Shown here one piece after another: positions 36,499 to 45,272 of a stretch of DNA of 64,000 nt. The position numbers and the translations under genes are program-made. The stretch's first letter is position 1; the number at the start of each line of letters is the position of its first letter. Location: positions 1 through 64,000 of the forward strand of contig NZ_CACVAD010000007.1 in assembly GCF_902726545.1 (NCBI RefSeq), given 5' to 3'. Source of the stretch: Yersinia artesiana. Its GTDB lineage: Bacteria; Pseudomonadota; Gammaproteobacteria; Enterobacterales; Enterobacteriaceae. The notes beneath the pieces were generated by a model. The model made no database searches. It was given only the letters and a program-made list of their open reading frames with translations, and was not told where the DNA came from.

Positions 36499-36532
36499 CC
36501 CCAATCATACCGAAGTTAAGGTGTGGTTGGGG
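36499..36532 (+). terminator. Hairpin after phoU
   Basis: CCCCAATCATACC pairs with GGTGTGGTTGGGG over 13 bp (two G-T wobbles) around an 8-base loop, 9 bp after the phoU stop. There is no T-run, so termination is not certain; it may instead protect the mRNA end. Confidence 0.5.
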
Positions 36533-36718
36533 GCTATTCCGTGTTCCCTCCTTCTTATGCTCCAACCCTTCTTAATGCGCGATTTTTTATCAATATAACG
36601 AGTCTTATTCACTGAGATTAATTGGTTATAAATATATCGTTTTATATTATTTCCTGACCTAACGCCGAATTGATAGCTTACACACAGCGCAACATCTTAA
36701 TCCTCTTAGGAGCTTTCA

Positions 36719-37573
36719 ATGAAGCAATCTCTATCCACAAAAAAAAGCGTTCTGGCACTGACGTTGTTAGCAAGCCTGGCCACACTTTCTGGTGCGGCTC
36801 ATGCAGATAAACTGGATGATATCAAGAAGGAAGGAGTGGTGCGGATTGCTGTTTTCGATAGCAACCCTCCATTTGGCTACATCGACCCACAGACCAAAAA
36901 ATTGGTGGGATATGATGTGGATGTGGCGAATGCGATTGCGAAAGATTTAGGCGTAAAAGTTGAATTGCGGGCAACCAACCCGGCTAACCGTATTCCGTTA
37001 CTGACATCTAAAAAAGTGGATTTGATTGCTGCCAACTTTACCATTACTAATGACCGCGCCAAGGAAGTGAACTTCAGCTTGCCGTATTTTGCCACCGGTC
37101 AGAAATTTATTGCTCATAAAGGTGTGCTGAAAACGCCAGAAGATATCGGCAAATTACGTATCGGTGCGGATAAAGGCACAGTACAGGAAATAACCTTGCG
37201 TGATCGCTATCCAACCGCAAAAGTCATTTCCTACGATGATACTCCAGTGGCATTTACCGCTCTGCGCAATGGTAATGTTCAAGCTATCACTCAGGATGAT
37301 GCCAAATTAGTCGGGCTACTGGGTAACCTTCCTGAAGCACAAAAAGCAGATTTTGAAATCTCACCATTCAGTATTACCAAAGAATATCAAGGTATTGGCA
37401 TTCCTAAAGGTGAAGATCGTTTAACCGCTGAAGTGAACGAGACACTGGTTAAACTGGAAAAAGATGGCGAAGCAGCGAAAATTTATGATCGCTGGTTCGG
37501 GCCAGAAACCAAAGCTGCTCAGCCACGTGGTGATTTCAAATTTGCACCATTGGATCAACAGCCTAAAGCATAA
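36719..37573 (+). CDS. Polar amino-acid ABC transporter substrate-binding protein
   Basis: A 284-residue periplasmic protein with a signal peptide (cleavage after GAAHA) and a family 3 solute-binding domain (NPPFGYIDPQTKKLVGYDVDV; later VNFSLPYF). The fold and the pocket residues (NPANRIPLL region with an Arg, and the TNDRAKEV block) suggest an acidic or polar amino acid such as glutamate/aspartate or glutamine, but the ligand cannot be fixed. AGGAG lies 8 bases before the ATG. An ERIC begins right at its stop codon and two permease genes follow; no ATPase gene accompanies them. Absent from this place in E. coli. Confidence 0.88.
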   Translation: MKQSLSTKKSVLALTLLASLATLSGAAHADKLDDIKKEGVVRIAVFDSNPPFGYIDPQTKKLVGYDVDVANAIAKDLGVKVELRATNPANRIPLLTSKKVDLIAANFTITNDRAKEVNFSLPYFATGQKFIAHKGVLKTPEDIGKLRIGADKGTVQEITLRDRYPTAKVISYDDTPVAFTALRNGNVQAITQDDAKLVGLLGNLPEAQKADFEISPFSITKEYQGIGIPKGEDRLTAEVNETLVKLEKDGEAAKIYDRWFGPETKAAQPRGDFKFAPLDQQPKA

Positions 37574-37700
<127 letters not shown>

Positions 37701-37800
37701 ACGTTATGGCTCATAGGTATGTAAGAGTAAAAAATGGATTTTATTGTGTGCCCAAAAAAGACCCTATTGAAGCGTCAAACAGAAATAGGTCTAAAGCCCT

Positions 37801-38538
37801 ATGAATCTACATCACCTCACTGACTGGTTACTGGCCCCGCAGTATCTTGGCTGGTTGTGGCACGGTTTTCTGCTGACGTTATGGATTTCAGCCTGCACCG
37901 TGGTGGCCTCGACGTTATTGGGTTTTTTGCTGGCCGCCGCCAGAGACAGTGAACTCAAAGCACTACAATGGCTTGCCATTGGTTACAGCACCCTATTTCG
38001 CAACACACCACTGCTGATCCAGTTGTTCTTTTGGTACTTCGCTGCCAGTCAGTTTCTACCCGCATCCTGGATACCTTGGCTTAATACTCCTCATGAAATC
38101 ACGTTTTTCGGGTTAACCCTCGGCTGGCCTTCTTTTGAATTTTTGGCTGGTTTTATCGGGTTAACCTGCTATTCCACGGCATTTATTGCTGAAGAGTTGC
38201 GTTCGGGGATCAGCGGGGTTGCGAAGGGGCAAAAGTATGCTGCCCATGCACTGGGGTTGACGGGATGGCAGGCCATGCGCCATGTGGTGTTGCCGCAGGC
38301 GTTGAAGATAGCGATGCCGCCGTTACTTGGCCAATATATGAATATTATTAAAAACTCGTCATTAGCAATGGCTATTGGGGTGGCGGAGCTTTCTTATGCC
38401 TCTCGTCAGGTTGAAACCGAAACATTGCGCACATTCCAGGCTTTCGGGGTTGCGACGGTGTTGTATATCGCGATTATTGCGTTGATTGAGGCCTGGGGCA
38501 TGTGGCGTCAGCAGCGAGCCGTCGCTAAGGGGCACTGA
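37801..38538 (+). CDS. Amino-acid ABC transporter permease (HisM/GltJ type), first subunit
   Basis: A 245-residue inner-membrane permease of the polar amino acid family with about five membrane helices. The signature is STAFIAEELRSGISGVAKGQ followed by ALGLTGWQAMRHVVLPQALK, the ATPase-coupling loop. It starts 1 bp before the second permease gene region and belongs with the binding protein upstream. Its partner ATPase is not encoded nearby. Confidence 0.88.
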   Translation: MNLHHLTDWLLAPQYLGWLWHGFLLTLWISACTVVASTLLGFLLAAARDSELKALQWLAIGYSTLFRNTPLLIQLFFWYFAASQFLPASWIPWLNTPHEITFFGLTLGWPSFEFLAGFIGLTCYSTAFIAEELRSGISGVAKGQKYAAHALGLTGWQAMRHVVLPQALKIAMPPLLGQYMNIIKNSSLAMAIGVAELSYASRQVETETLRTFQAFGVATVLYIAIIALIEAWGMWRQQRAVAKGH

Positions 38539-38539
38539 G

Positions 38540-39295
38540 ATGGATTTTACCATTATTGCTGATAACTGGACTTATCTGTTGTGGGGCACTTTTCCTGATG
38601 GCCCGCTAGGTGGAGCGGCATTAACATTGCTGATCAGCCTGTTGGCTGGGGTGGCTTCGGCAATTTTAGGCACGGTGCTGGGCGTGGCGTTGGCGATGTC
38701 CCGTGGTGTTTGGGCCGGAGTATTGGCCGCCGTTCTAGGGTTTTTCCGCGCCATTCCGGTGATTATGTTGATTTTCTGGACATATTTTCTTCTGCCAATT
38801 GTGTTTGGTGTGGATATACCGGAAATCACCACGGTGGTGTGTGCGCTGGCACTGATTGCATCAGCTTATCTGGCTCATGCGGTGAAAGCCGGGATCGCGG
38901 CAATTGGGGCAGGGCAGTGGCAGGCGGGTTTGTCATTAGGTTTCAATCGCTGGCAGGTTTTGTGGTTTATCGTCTTGCCACAGGCCTTACGCATGATGGT
39001 GCCATCATTCATTAATCAATGGATTTCTTTGATTAAAGACACCTCGCTGGCCTATATCGTCGGGGTAAATGAACTGACATTTTTGGCCACTCAGGTTAAT
39101 AACCGCAGCATGGTTTACCCGATGGAAGTGTTCCTGTTCGTGGCATTGGTCTATTTCGTTTTATGTCTGACTTTAGACTTGCTGGCAAATGCACTTAATC
39201 GTCGTTTTAGCCCGCAACATACCATTAATAAACAAAGCGCCATGAAGCGATCATGGCGTTGGTGGCGAAATAAGTCAGTATTACCAGCAAGTTAA
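38540..39295 (+). CDS. Amino-acid ABC transporter permease, second subunit
   Basis: A 251-residue permease paralogous to the preceding one, with the coupling loop AGIAAIGAGQWQAGLSLGF and FIVLPQALRMMVP. A longer frame starts inside the upstream gene (38486), but ATG 38540, one base after the upstream TGA, is chosen. The basic C-terminal tail (KRSWRWWRNKS) is unusual. The stop overlaps the end of convergent yieH by 4 bp, so no ATPase gene can follow. Confidence 0.88.
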   Translation: MDFTIIADNWTYLLWGTFPDGPLGGAALTLLISLLAGVASAILGTVLGVALAMSRGVWAGVLAAVLGFFRAIPVIMLIFWTYFLLPIVFGVDIPEITTVVCALALIASAYLAHAVKAGIAAIGAGQWQAGLSLGFNRWQVLWFIVLPQALRMMVPSFINQWISLIKDTSLAYIVGVNELTFLATQVNNRSMVYPMEVFLFVALVYFVLCLTLDLLANALNRRFSPQHTINKQSAMKRSWRWWRNKSVLPAS

Positions 39296-39960
39296 TGGCG
39301 GGTAATCTGCCAGCCTCTTTCACGCCATAAGTCAGGCAGTTGCCGCATATCATCAAACATGGTGACCAATGGATGGTGAATCGGTTGGTTATGCGGGTCG
39401 GCGCAGTAATAATACACCGGTATCCCTGCGGCTATTCCGGCATGGGTGCCGGCTGCTGAGTCTTCAACTAAAATGCAGCGCTCGGCCGCAACCTGCATCT
39501 CTTCTGCTGCATGATAAATCAGTGTCGGATCGGGCTTCCAACGCTGAATGTCGTAGCCGCTATAAAGTCTGTCTTCAAAAAACGGCAGTAAGCCAGTCAG
39601 GCCAAGCGAGTGCTGCATTTTACTCACTGGCCCATTAGACACCACACAAACCGGCAATGTGATTTGCTCTAGCAGCTCTTTTGCTCCAGCAATAGGTTGT
39701 AGCTCCGCATCAAATAAGCGGGCAACTTCGGCACGGTAGAGTTTTTCCAGCTTTTCAATAGATTCATCCAGGCCGTTTTCTTGACTCACCCGCGCGACAA
39801 TCTCATTGAGTTTTACGCCTTTAAACCGCTTAATCACTTCTTCCAGTGACAGGTGAATATCATAATGGGCAAACATCACGACATAGGCCCGACAACACAA
39901 GATTTCACTGTCGACCAGGGTTCCGTCGCAATCGAACATAACGCATTCAATATTACTCAC
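39292..39960 (-). CDS. yieH: HAD-superfamily phosphatase YieH (6-phosphogluconate phosphatase)
   Basis: A 222-residue HAD hydrolase. The nucleophile motif DCDGTLVDSE is at residues 10-19, followed by an alpha-helical cap with RFKGVKL, motif II SNG and C-terminal LVEDSAAGTHAGIAAG. It matches E. coli YieH (221), which dephosphorylates 6-phosphogluconate and other small phosphates in vitro. In E. coli it also neighbours adeP. It is divergent from adeP here. Confidence 0.93.
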   Translation of the reverse strand: MSNIECVMFDCDGTLVDSEILCCRAYVVMFAHYDIHLSLEEVIKRFKGVKLNEIVARVSQENGLDESIEKLEKLYRAEVARLFDAELQPIAGAKELLEQITLPVCVVSNGPVSKMQHSLGLTGLLPFFEDRLYSGYDIQRWKPDPTLIYHAAEEMQVAAERCILVEDSAAGTHAGIAAGIPVYYYCADPHNQPIHHPLVTMFDDMRQLPDLWRERGWQITRH

Positions 39961-40111
39961 TTATTTCTCCCTTTAATCATCCCAACCCTCTTTATTCCAC
40001 TTTAACCATCCTGCCCCAGAATGCGATAGATAATTACCTTGCCAGCAATATTACTCATATCAACTGAATAAAATTCAATAAGTTGAATAACACTGGTTAA
40101 TGTTTAATCAG

Positions 40112-40125
40112 TTGTTGCGCAACAA
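40112..40125. promoter_or_regulatory. Perfect palindrome upstream of adeP
   Basis: TTGTTGCGCAACAA is a 14-bp perfect inverted repeat about 105 bp before adeP in the yieH/adeP divergent gap. It does not match the PurR pattern I know (ACGCAAACGTTTGCGT), so the cognate regulator is unknown. Confidence 0.45.
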
Positions 40126-40228
40126 GGCAGATAAAAAATAGCCAAATAGAGTGTGATCTCGCTCTAAACAACAGTTTTTTTGTTATAGGATATCCCTAAC
40201 TATCACTCCCTTCTGTGGAACTCCTCGA

Positions 40229-41557
40229 ATGAGTAAACCAAACCTTGATACTGAGCAGGGGCTGCTCGAACGTGTTTTTAAACTGAAACAACATGGGACT
40301 ACCGCCCGTACTGAGTTAATTGCGGGTATCACAACCTTCCTGACCATGGTCTATATCGTGTTCGTTAACCCACAGATTTTAGGGGTTGCGGGTATGGATG
40401 TGCAGGCCGTATTCGTGACGACTTGCCTGATTGCCGCCTTTGGTAGCATCTTTATGGGCCTATTGGCTAACTTACCGGTCGCACTTGCACCGGCGATGGG
40501 GCTTAATGCTTTCTTCGCTTTTGTGGTGGTTGGCGCGATGGGTATTTCATGGCAAGTCGGTATGGGTGCTATTTTCTGGGGCGCAATCGGTTTCCTTTTG
40601 CTCACCATTTTCCGTATCCGATACTGGATGATCGCTAACATTCCGCTAAGCCTGCGAGTAGGGATCACCAGCGGTATCGGCCTGTTTATTGCCATGATGG
40701 GGCTGAAAAATGCCGGCATTGTGGTGGCAAACCCAGACACGTTAGTCGCGGTTGGTAATCTAACCTCGCACAGTGTGCTGTTAGGGGCGTTGGGCTTCTT
40801 TATTATCGCAGTTCTGGCCTCTCGCAATATCCATGCCGCAGTCCTGGTATCGATTGTGGTGACGACATTAATCGGCTGGGCGCTGGGTGATGTCCATTAC
40901 TCTGGCATCTTCTCCATGCCGCCAAGTGTAACCTCAGTGGTCGGGCAGGTCGATTTAGCCGGTGCGCTGAATATTGGTATGGCGGGAATCATTTTCTCCT
41001 TCATGTTGGTTAACCTGTTCGATTCATCCGGTACATTGATTGGTGTGACGGATAAAGCCGGTTTAACTGACCATAAAGGCAAGTTCCCGCGCATGAAACA
41101 AGCGCTGTATGTGGACAGCATCAGCTCTGTTGCCGGCGCGTTTATTGGTACGTCATCAGTGACCGCTTATATCGAAAGCTCTTCCGGTGTTTCTGTCGGT
41201 GGCCGTACCGGTTTAACTGCCGTGGTGGTGGGGATTCTCTTCCTGCTGGTAATGTTTGTTTCTCCGCTGGCGGGAATGGTGCCTGCCTATGCCGCAGCCG
41301 GTGCGTTGATTTATGTCGGCGTGTTGATGACATCCAGCTTATCCCGTGTGAAATGGGATGACCTGACCGAAGCGGTTCCGGCGTTTGTTACCGCAGTGAT
41401 GATGCCGTTCAGCTTCTCGATTACAGAAGGGATCGCGCTGGGCTTTATCTCTTACTGTCTGATGAAGTTGGGTACTGGCCGCTGGCGTGAGATCAGCCCA
41501 TGCGTGGTGGTGGTTGCGCTACTGTTTGTGCTGAAAATTGCGTTTGTTGATCACTAA
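40229..41557 (+). CDS. adeP: Adenine permease AdeP (NCS2/AzgA family)
   Basis: A 442-residue purine:proton symporter with 12-14 membrane segments. Family motifs include NLPVALAPAMGLNAFFAFVV, the substrate region VNLFDSSGTLIGVTDKAG and TSSVTAYIESSSGVSVGGRT. It aligns end to end with E. coli AdeP (YieG), a high-affinity adenine transporter. It starts at ATG 40229 after a weak ribosome site (TGGAAC) and ends before a two-way terminator. Confidence 0.95.
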   Translation: MSKPNLDTEQGLLERVFKLKQHGTTARTELIAGITTFLTMVYIVFVNPQILGVAGMDVQAVFVTTCLIAAFGSIFMGLLANLPVALAPAMGLNAFFAFVVVGAMGISWQVGMGAIFWGAIGFLLLTIFRIRYWMIANIPLSLRVGITSGIGLFIAMMGLKNAGIVVANPDTLVAVGNLTSHSVLLGALGFFIIAVLASRNIHAAVLVSIVVTTLIGWALGDVHYSGIFSMPPSVTSVVGQVDLAGALNIGMAGIIFSFMLVNLFDSSGTLIGVTDKAGLTDHKGKFPRMKQALYVDSISSVAGAFIGTSSVTAYIESSSGVSVGGRTGLTAVVVGILFLLVMFVSPLAGMVPAYAAAGALIYVGVLMTSSLSRVKWDDLTEAVPAFVTAVMMPFSFSITEGIALGFISYCLMKLGTGRWREISPCVVVVALLFVLKIAFVDH

Positions 41558-41592
41558 TCGCAAATACTGTTGATCATTAATAGCAAATAGCG

Positions 41593-41630
41593 AAACGGCC
41601 CGCTCTCAGTATTGAAAGTGGGCCGTTTTA
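41593..41630 (+). terminator. Terminator shared by adeP and the HbpS-like gene
   Basis: AAACGGCCC/GGGCCGTTT pair over 9 bp, followed on the plus strand by TTTTATT. It lies between convergent genes and could work in both directions, better for adeP. Confidence 0.75.
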
Positions 41631-41642
41631 TTGAATATCGTA

Positions 41643-42134
41643 TTACTTCAGTTGAGCGCTGATTTGCTCCAGTGCTTTTGTGGCACATTGTGCATCCAGA
41701 TGCCCGCCGGGCGCGCCAGCAACACCTATCGCACCAACCACTTCATCTCCTGCTTTCACCGGCACACCGCCACCTAAAAGTAAGAAACCGGGAATATCTT
41801 TCAGGTTATTGGCCGCGGGTGTTTTCTGACTGTTTTCCATAACTGTCCCACTTGGGGTTTTGGTCGACAGCGCAGTAAAGGCTTTTTGCTCACTGGCTTT
41901 TACGGTATGTGGGCCAGCATTATCAGCACGCAGCACAGTTTTGATGATGCCAGCGCGATCCACAACAGTTACCGCAACGTTATAGCCATCAGCCTGGCAA
42001 ACGGCGAGGGCACGGCTTGCTACGTCGGTAGCCAGAGCCAAAGAGATATTGCGTTCAGTATTCAGACCCGCAGCAGAAGCTTGAGTTATCAGGCCGATGA
42101 ATAAGGCAGAGGTCAGGGCAATAGGCTTGATCAT
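41643..42134 (-). CDS. Secreted GlcG/HbpS-family (haem-binding-like) protein
   Basis: A 163-residue protein with a signal peptide (MIKPIALTSALFIGLITQ, cleavage after ASA) and one GlcG/HbpS domain (PF03928 type). The typical blocks are VAVTVVDRAG, TVKASEQKAFTA, PGFLLLGGGVPVK and GDEVVGAIGVAGAPGG. Streptomyces HbpS of this family binds haem and modulates the SenS sensor kinase. The gene lies 272 bp downstream of a response regulator gene on the same strand, with an ERIC between. Haem binding here is inference; no haem ligand can be assigned from sequence. Confidence 0.85.
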   Translation of the reverse strand: MIKPIALTSALFIGLITQASAAGLNTERNISLALATDVASRALAVCQADGYNVAVTVVDRAGIIKTVLRADNAGPHTVKASEQKAFTALSTKTPSGTVMENSQKTPAANNLKDIPGFLLLGGGVPVKAGDEVVGAIGVAGAPGGHLDAQCATKALEQISAQLK

Positions 42135-42244
42135 ATAAAATCCTTATTGTTAGCGAAGTGAATTCCTCACAGTAACGCTATGCTACGGCGAAAAGTGGTG
42201 AAAAAACATTCGGCTAACTACCCGTTTTACTAGGTACTTATACT

Positions 42245-42371
42245 TATACTCGTCATACTTCAAGCCGCATGTGCGTTGGCTGCATTCGTTCACCCTAGTC
42301 ACTTACTTGAGTAAGCTCCAAGGGATTCGCTCAATTGCCGCCTTCCTGCAACTCGAATTATTTAGAGTATA
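42245..42371 (-). repeat. ERIC element 4, between response regulator and HbpS-like gene
   Basis: A 127-bp ERIC (TATACTCGTCATACTTCAAG ... TTTAGAGTATA) in the reverse orientation, with core CACTTACTTGAGTAAGCTCC. It ends 36 bp before the stop codon of the response regulator gene. Confidence 0.95.
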
Positions 42372-42406
42372 TTGGCGCCTACCTGTAACGCCAATTGCCT
42401 TGGGGA

Positions 42407-43009
42407 TTATTGGGAGGATAAGTGATAGTGATGAATCAGTAATGCCAGCGAGTTGACCTCTAGCTTGGCAAAGATATTCGCGCGGTGAGCCTCAACGGTG
42501 CGCGGTGATAGCGACAATATATGGGCAATCTGTTTGCTGGTTTCCCCTTGAATGATCAGGGCGGCAACTTCCCGCTCGCGGGCTGAGAGTTGGTTGAATA
42601 ACTGTTGATAGCTCGCCCGCTGCTTATGGGCTGTCAGCGATTGTTCATGCTGCTCCAGCGCCATACTGACGGTTTCGATCAGGACATCTGCATCAATCGG
42701 TTTGGTTAAAAACTCCAGTGCACCACCTTTAAAGGCCCGGCGGCATAATTCAACATTACCATGCCCCGTCATAATGATGACCGGCAGGGCGCTATTACGC
42801 TCTTGAATAGCTTCTAATATCGTCATGCCACTTTTACCCGGCATGCGAATATCGAGCAGTACACAACTTGGCTGAGTAATGGCAAAGGTATCGAGGAATA
42901 TCTGGCCATTACTGAATGCGTTAACCTCCCAGCCCATAGTCGTGAGTAATGCGCTCAATGCTGTGCGAACACCCTCATCATCATCAATCAGATAAATGTG
43001 TTTTGTCAT
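42407..43009 (-). CDS. FixJ/NarL-type response regulator
   Basis: A 200-residue two-domain regulator. The receiver domain has the acidic pocket DDD (residues 9-11 from ATG 43009), phosphoacceptor Asp53 in LLDIRMPGKSG, and the conserved Thr and Lys in MTGHG and FLTKPID. The C-terminal LuxR-type helix-turn-helix is LSAREREVAAL through LSLSPRTVEAHRANI. The start overlaps the 3' end of the sensor kinase gene by 26 bp (ATG 43024 is an alternative), so the pair is translationally coupled. Target genes unknown. Confidence 0.9.
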   Translation of the reverse strand: MTKHIYLIDDDEGVRTALSALLTTMGWEVNAFSNGQIFLDTFAITQPSCVLLDIRMPGKSGMTILEAIQERNSALPVIIMTGHGNVELCRRAFKGGALEFLTKPIDADVLIETVSMALEQHEQSLTAHKQRASYQQLFNQLSAREREVAALIIQGETSKQIAHILSLSPRTVEAHRANIFAKLEVNSLALLIHHYHLSSQ

Positions 43010-44333
43010 GCGTACTCCCGGCAATTAGAGGAAAAGTGAGGGTAAAGCAAGCGCCCCCATGTTCATTGTTTCCCGCTTTTATGTCGCCCCCCATTCGTTG
43101 TACCAAGGTTTCACAAAGAGTCAGCCCTAAGCCCAACCCGCTCTCTCGAGTGGTATAGAAGGGGGTAAACAGGCTATCTAACTGCTGCTGACTAAGTCCC
43201 GGCCCGTTATCTTCAATCTGAATAACCCATTGTTTGGCTGTGATATTTACTGTGAAAGTCACCGTCGGGGTAGGGGTATGTTGGAGAGCCTGAATGGCAT
43301 TGCTGAGTAAATTATGAAAAACCTGCTCCAGCCATAAAGGGTCACTTTGTAGTGTGGGTAGATTTGCCGGAATCATGTTTATGATTTTGACATTCGCCGC
43401 GGTTATTTCCTGACTCAACAACACATTCACTCGTCGCCAGATATCAGCCACGACAACCGGTTGTAAATTTATCTGCCCACGGCTGAGTAAGGTTCGCAGC
43501 CGGTCTAATAAAGCAGCAATGCGTTTGATTTGCTCGACAGAGGCCACCAGCAGTGGGGCAACTTGCTTGTCCTGCGGTGGTAACAGCCGTAGCGCGGTCT
43601 GGTTATAGGTCAATGTTGCGGTGAGCGGCTGGTTTAATTCATGGGCGATGCCGGTTGCAATCTCCCCCATGGCATTGAGTCTGGCTTGATCGGCAAACTT
43701 GGCGCGCTGCTCGGCATGTAAACGGTGTTGAGCCAATTGTTGCCAGCGCTGCCAACTGTATAAGGCGGCGGCTATTATCAGCGAAAGCAGTAGGGCGGTG
43801 AACCAGGGTAAATCACGCCAAACCGGGGTGGCATGACCTATTAAAGTGAAAGATTGCGCCCCTTCGCCCACCGGTTTTTGCCACTGCCAGAAACTTTCAG
43901 GCGCTGAATGGCCCAAAATCGCGAGTTGATGCTGCTGATAGCGCAATACCAGACTATCAAAATGGGGCGGTAAACCTACCACTTGTAGCAACTTCTGGGC
44001 ATTAACCTGCAAACCACTGCCGCTGTAGGAGTTCGCTAAACGATAATCTCCATCCTGAAGGTGCAAGGTGAGTTGACCGGGTTTCGATTGATCTGCTGGT
44101 GTTTGGTTTATCGCTACCAGTTGGGGGAAATGGCGCTGTAATTGCACCAGTTGGCTTGGTTCCAACGCCAAAAATAAAATCGCCTGCTGCTGCGCCAACT
44201 GTTGGCTCAATTCGCGATAAATAGTACGAAAATCGGCTTCTCGCTCAGCTTGCTGTGTATTCAGCCCGTACCAGCCTAGCCAGAGAGTGGACATCAGGGT
44301 CAGGATAAACCAGACAGTGATTTTAAAGGCCAT
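42984..44333 (-). CDS. Membrane sensor histidine kinase
   Basis: A 449-residue kinase with TM1 at about 5-22, an extracytoplasmic sensor region of about 150 residues (25-174) that I cannot assign to a known family, and TM2 at 175-195. The HisKA domain has phospho-His231 in GIAHELNQPLTATL, and the HATPase domain contains N box NLLSNAIQAL, G1 EDNGPG and G2 ESGLGLGLTLC. HELNQP-type kinases pair with FixJ-type regulators, as here. ATG 44333 is chosen: an upstream start (44417) would place the N-terminus inside a terminator hairpin. Confidence 0.9.
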   Translation of the reverse strand: MAFKITVWFILTLMSTLWLGWYGLNTQQAEREADFRTIYRELSQQLAQQQAILFLALEPSQLVQLQRHFPQLVAINQTPADQSKPGQLTLHLQDGDYRLANSYSGSGLQVNAQKLLQVVGLPPHFDSLVLRYQQHQLAILGHSAPESFWQWQKPVGEGAQSFTLIGHATPVWRDLPWFTALLLSLIIAAALYSWQRWQQLAQHRLHAEQRAKFADQARLNAMGEIATGIAHELNQPLTATLTYNQTALRLLPPQDKQVAPLLVASVEQIKRIAALLDRLRTLLSRGQINLQPVVVADIWRRVNVLLSQEITAANVKIINMIPANLPTLQSDPLWLEQVFHNLLSNAIQALQHTPTPTVTFTVNITAKQWVIQIEDNGPGLSQQQLDSLFTPFYTTRESGLGLGLTLCETLVQRMGGDIKAGNNEHGGACFTLTFPLIAGSTHDKTHLSD

Positions 44334-44394
44334 GAGTGGGTTGCATCCACAAAAGAGAAGGTGGTTATTGATAACATGGGGCGCGATACAGAGG

Positions 44395-44425
44395 AAACCC
44401 CCAACACCGCATGACATGGGGGTTT
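44395..44425 (-). terminator. Terminator between chrR and the sensor kinase gene
   Basis: AAACCCCCA/TGGGGGTTT form a 9-bp perfect stem around a 13-base loop, 15 bp after the chrR stop. On the minus strand TTTCC follows. It should separate chrR transcription from the kinase gene at least in part. Confidence 0.7.
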
Positions 44426-44440
44426 TGTAACCTTCGAGAG

Positions 44441-45013
44441 TTATTTCACCCGAACGCGTTCAATGTAAGTGGCAAAGGCAGCAAGCTGTTTGGTCAGAAA
44501 ATCCAGCGTTCCCTGATCCGTCAGTTCTTTCGTTTGTTCATCGACTTTGCTTTGAATCACGCCGCCCATAAATTCAGGTTTATTCATCACCATCGCTTCA
44601 AGGAAAACCAAAATCTGACGCAGATGATACTGGCAACGCGCTCCACCAATCGGCCCCATGGAGCTGGTCTGAATCGCGACCGGTTTGTTGGCGAGTGGCT
44701 GGTTGGGTAAACGGGATAACCAGTCGATGGCATTCTTCAACCCGCCAGGAACCGAATAGTTATATTCCGGTGTCACGATAATGACCCCATCGGCCTGACG
44801 AATCTGCTCAGCAATGGCCTCTATCGTGGATGGGAACCCATTTTCCTGCTGGATATCAGCATCATAAAGCGGTATATCGCCTATAGATGGCAGTGCTTCG
44901 ATAGTCACCCCAGCCGGCGCTAACTTAGGCAGCGCACGCGCCACCATGGCATTGTAGGAACCACTACGCAAGCTACCCAATAGGGTAACTATTTTAAGGG
45001 ATGGTTGTGACAT
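44441..45013 (-). CDS. chrR: NADPH-dependent FMN reductase / quinone-chromate reductase ChrR
   Basis: A 190-residue flavodoxin-fold reductase matching E. coli ChrR (YieF, 188). The FMN phosphate loop GSLRSGSYN is near residue 14, with TPEYNYSVPGGLKNAIDWLS and SSMGPIGGARCQYHLRQ. It reduces quinones (and chromate or other acceptors) by two electrons and guards against oxidative stress. The frame runs upstream to 45052, but ATG 45013 (MSQPSLKIVTLLGS) after CGGGAGCATGCC is the better start. Confidence 0.94.
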   Translation of the reverse strand: MSQPSLKIVTLLGSLRSGSYNAMVARALPKLAPAGVTIEALPSIGDIPLYDADIQQENGFPSTIEAIAEQIRQADGVIIVTPEYNYSVPGGLKNAIDWLSRLPNQPLANKPVAIQTSSMGPIGGARCQYHLRQILVFLEAMVMNKPEFMGGVIQSKVDEQTKELTDQGTLDFLTKQLAAFATYIERVRVK

Positions 45014-45272
45014 GGCATGCTCCCGATAAGTGAATAAAAGATGCTGTTCCACCCCCAGAGTAGGGCAAACTTGTGCGATAAAACAATGACTATCTGCCCT
45101 GTTATCCCTTTAAATTTCACTTAAATCAGTCTCAGTTGCGGATTTATTGCACTGAAATTGTGATCGCAGGATAAAAACAGAAAAATCGTTTCTTTCCGTT
45201 ATCAAGTCTATGAGTGGAATGCCGTTAATAGATCTGGAGCTATCCAGCTCTCTTACATTGAGCGACACGATA

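Noticed and set aside
44334-44417. Longer N-terminus (28 extra residues) for the sensor kinase
   Set aside because: The extension would begin inside the chrR terminator hairpin and places polar and cysteine-rich residues before a normal first membrane helix; ATG 44333 is better.
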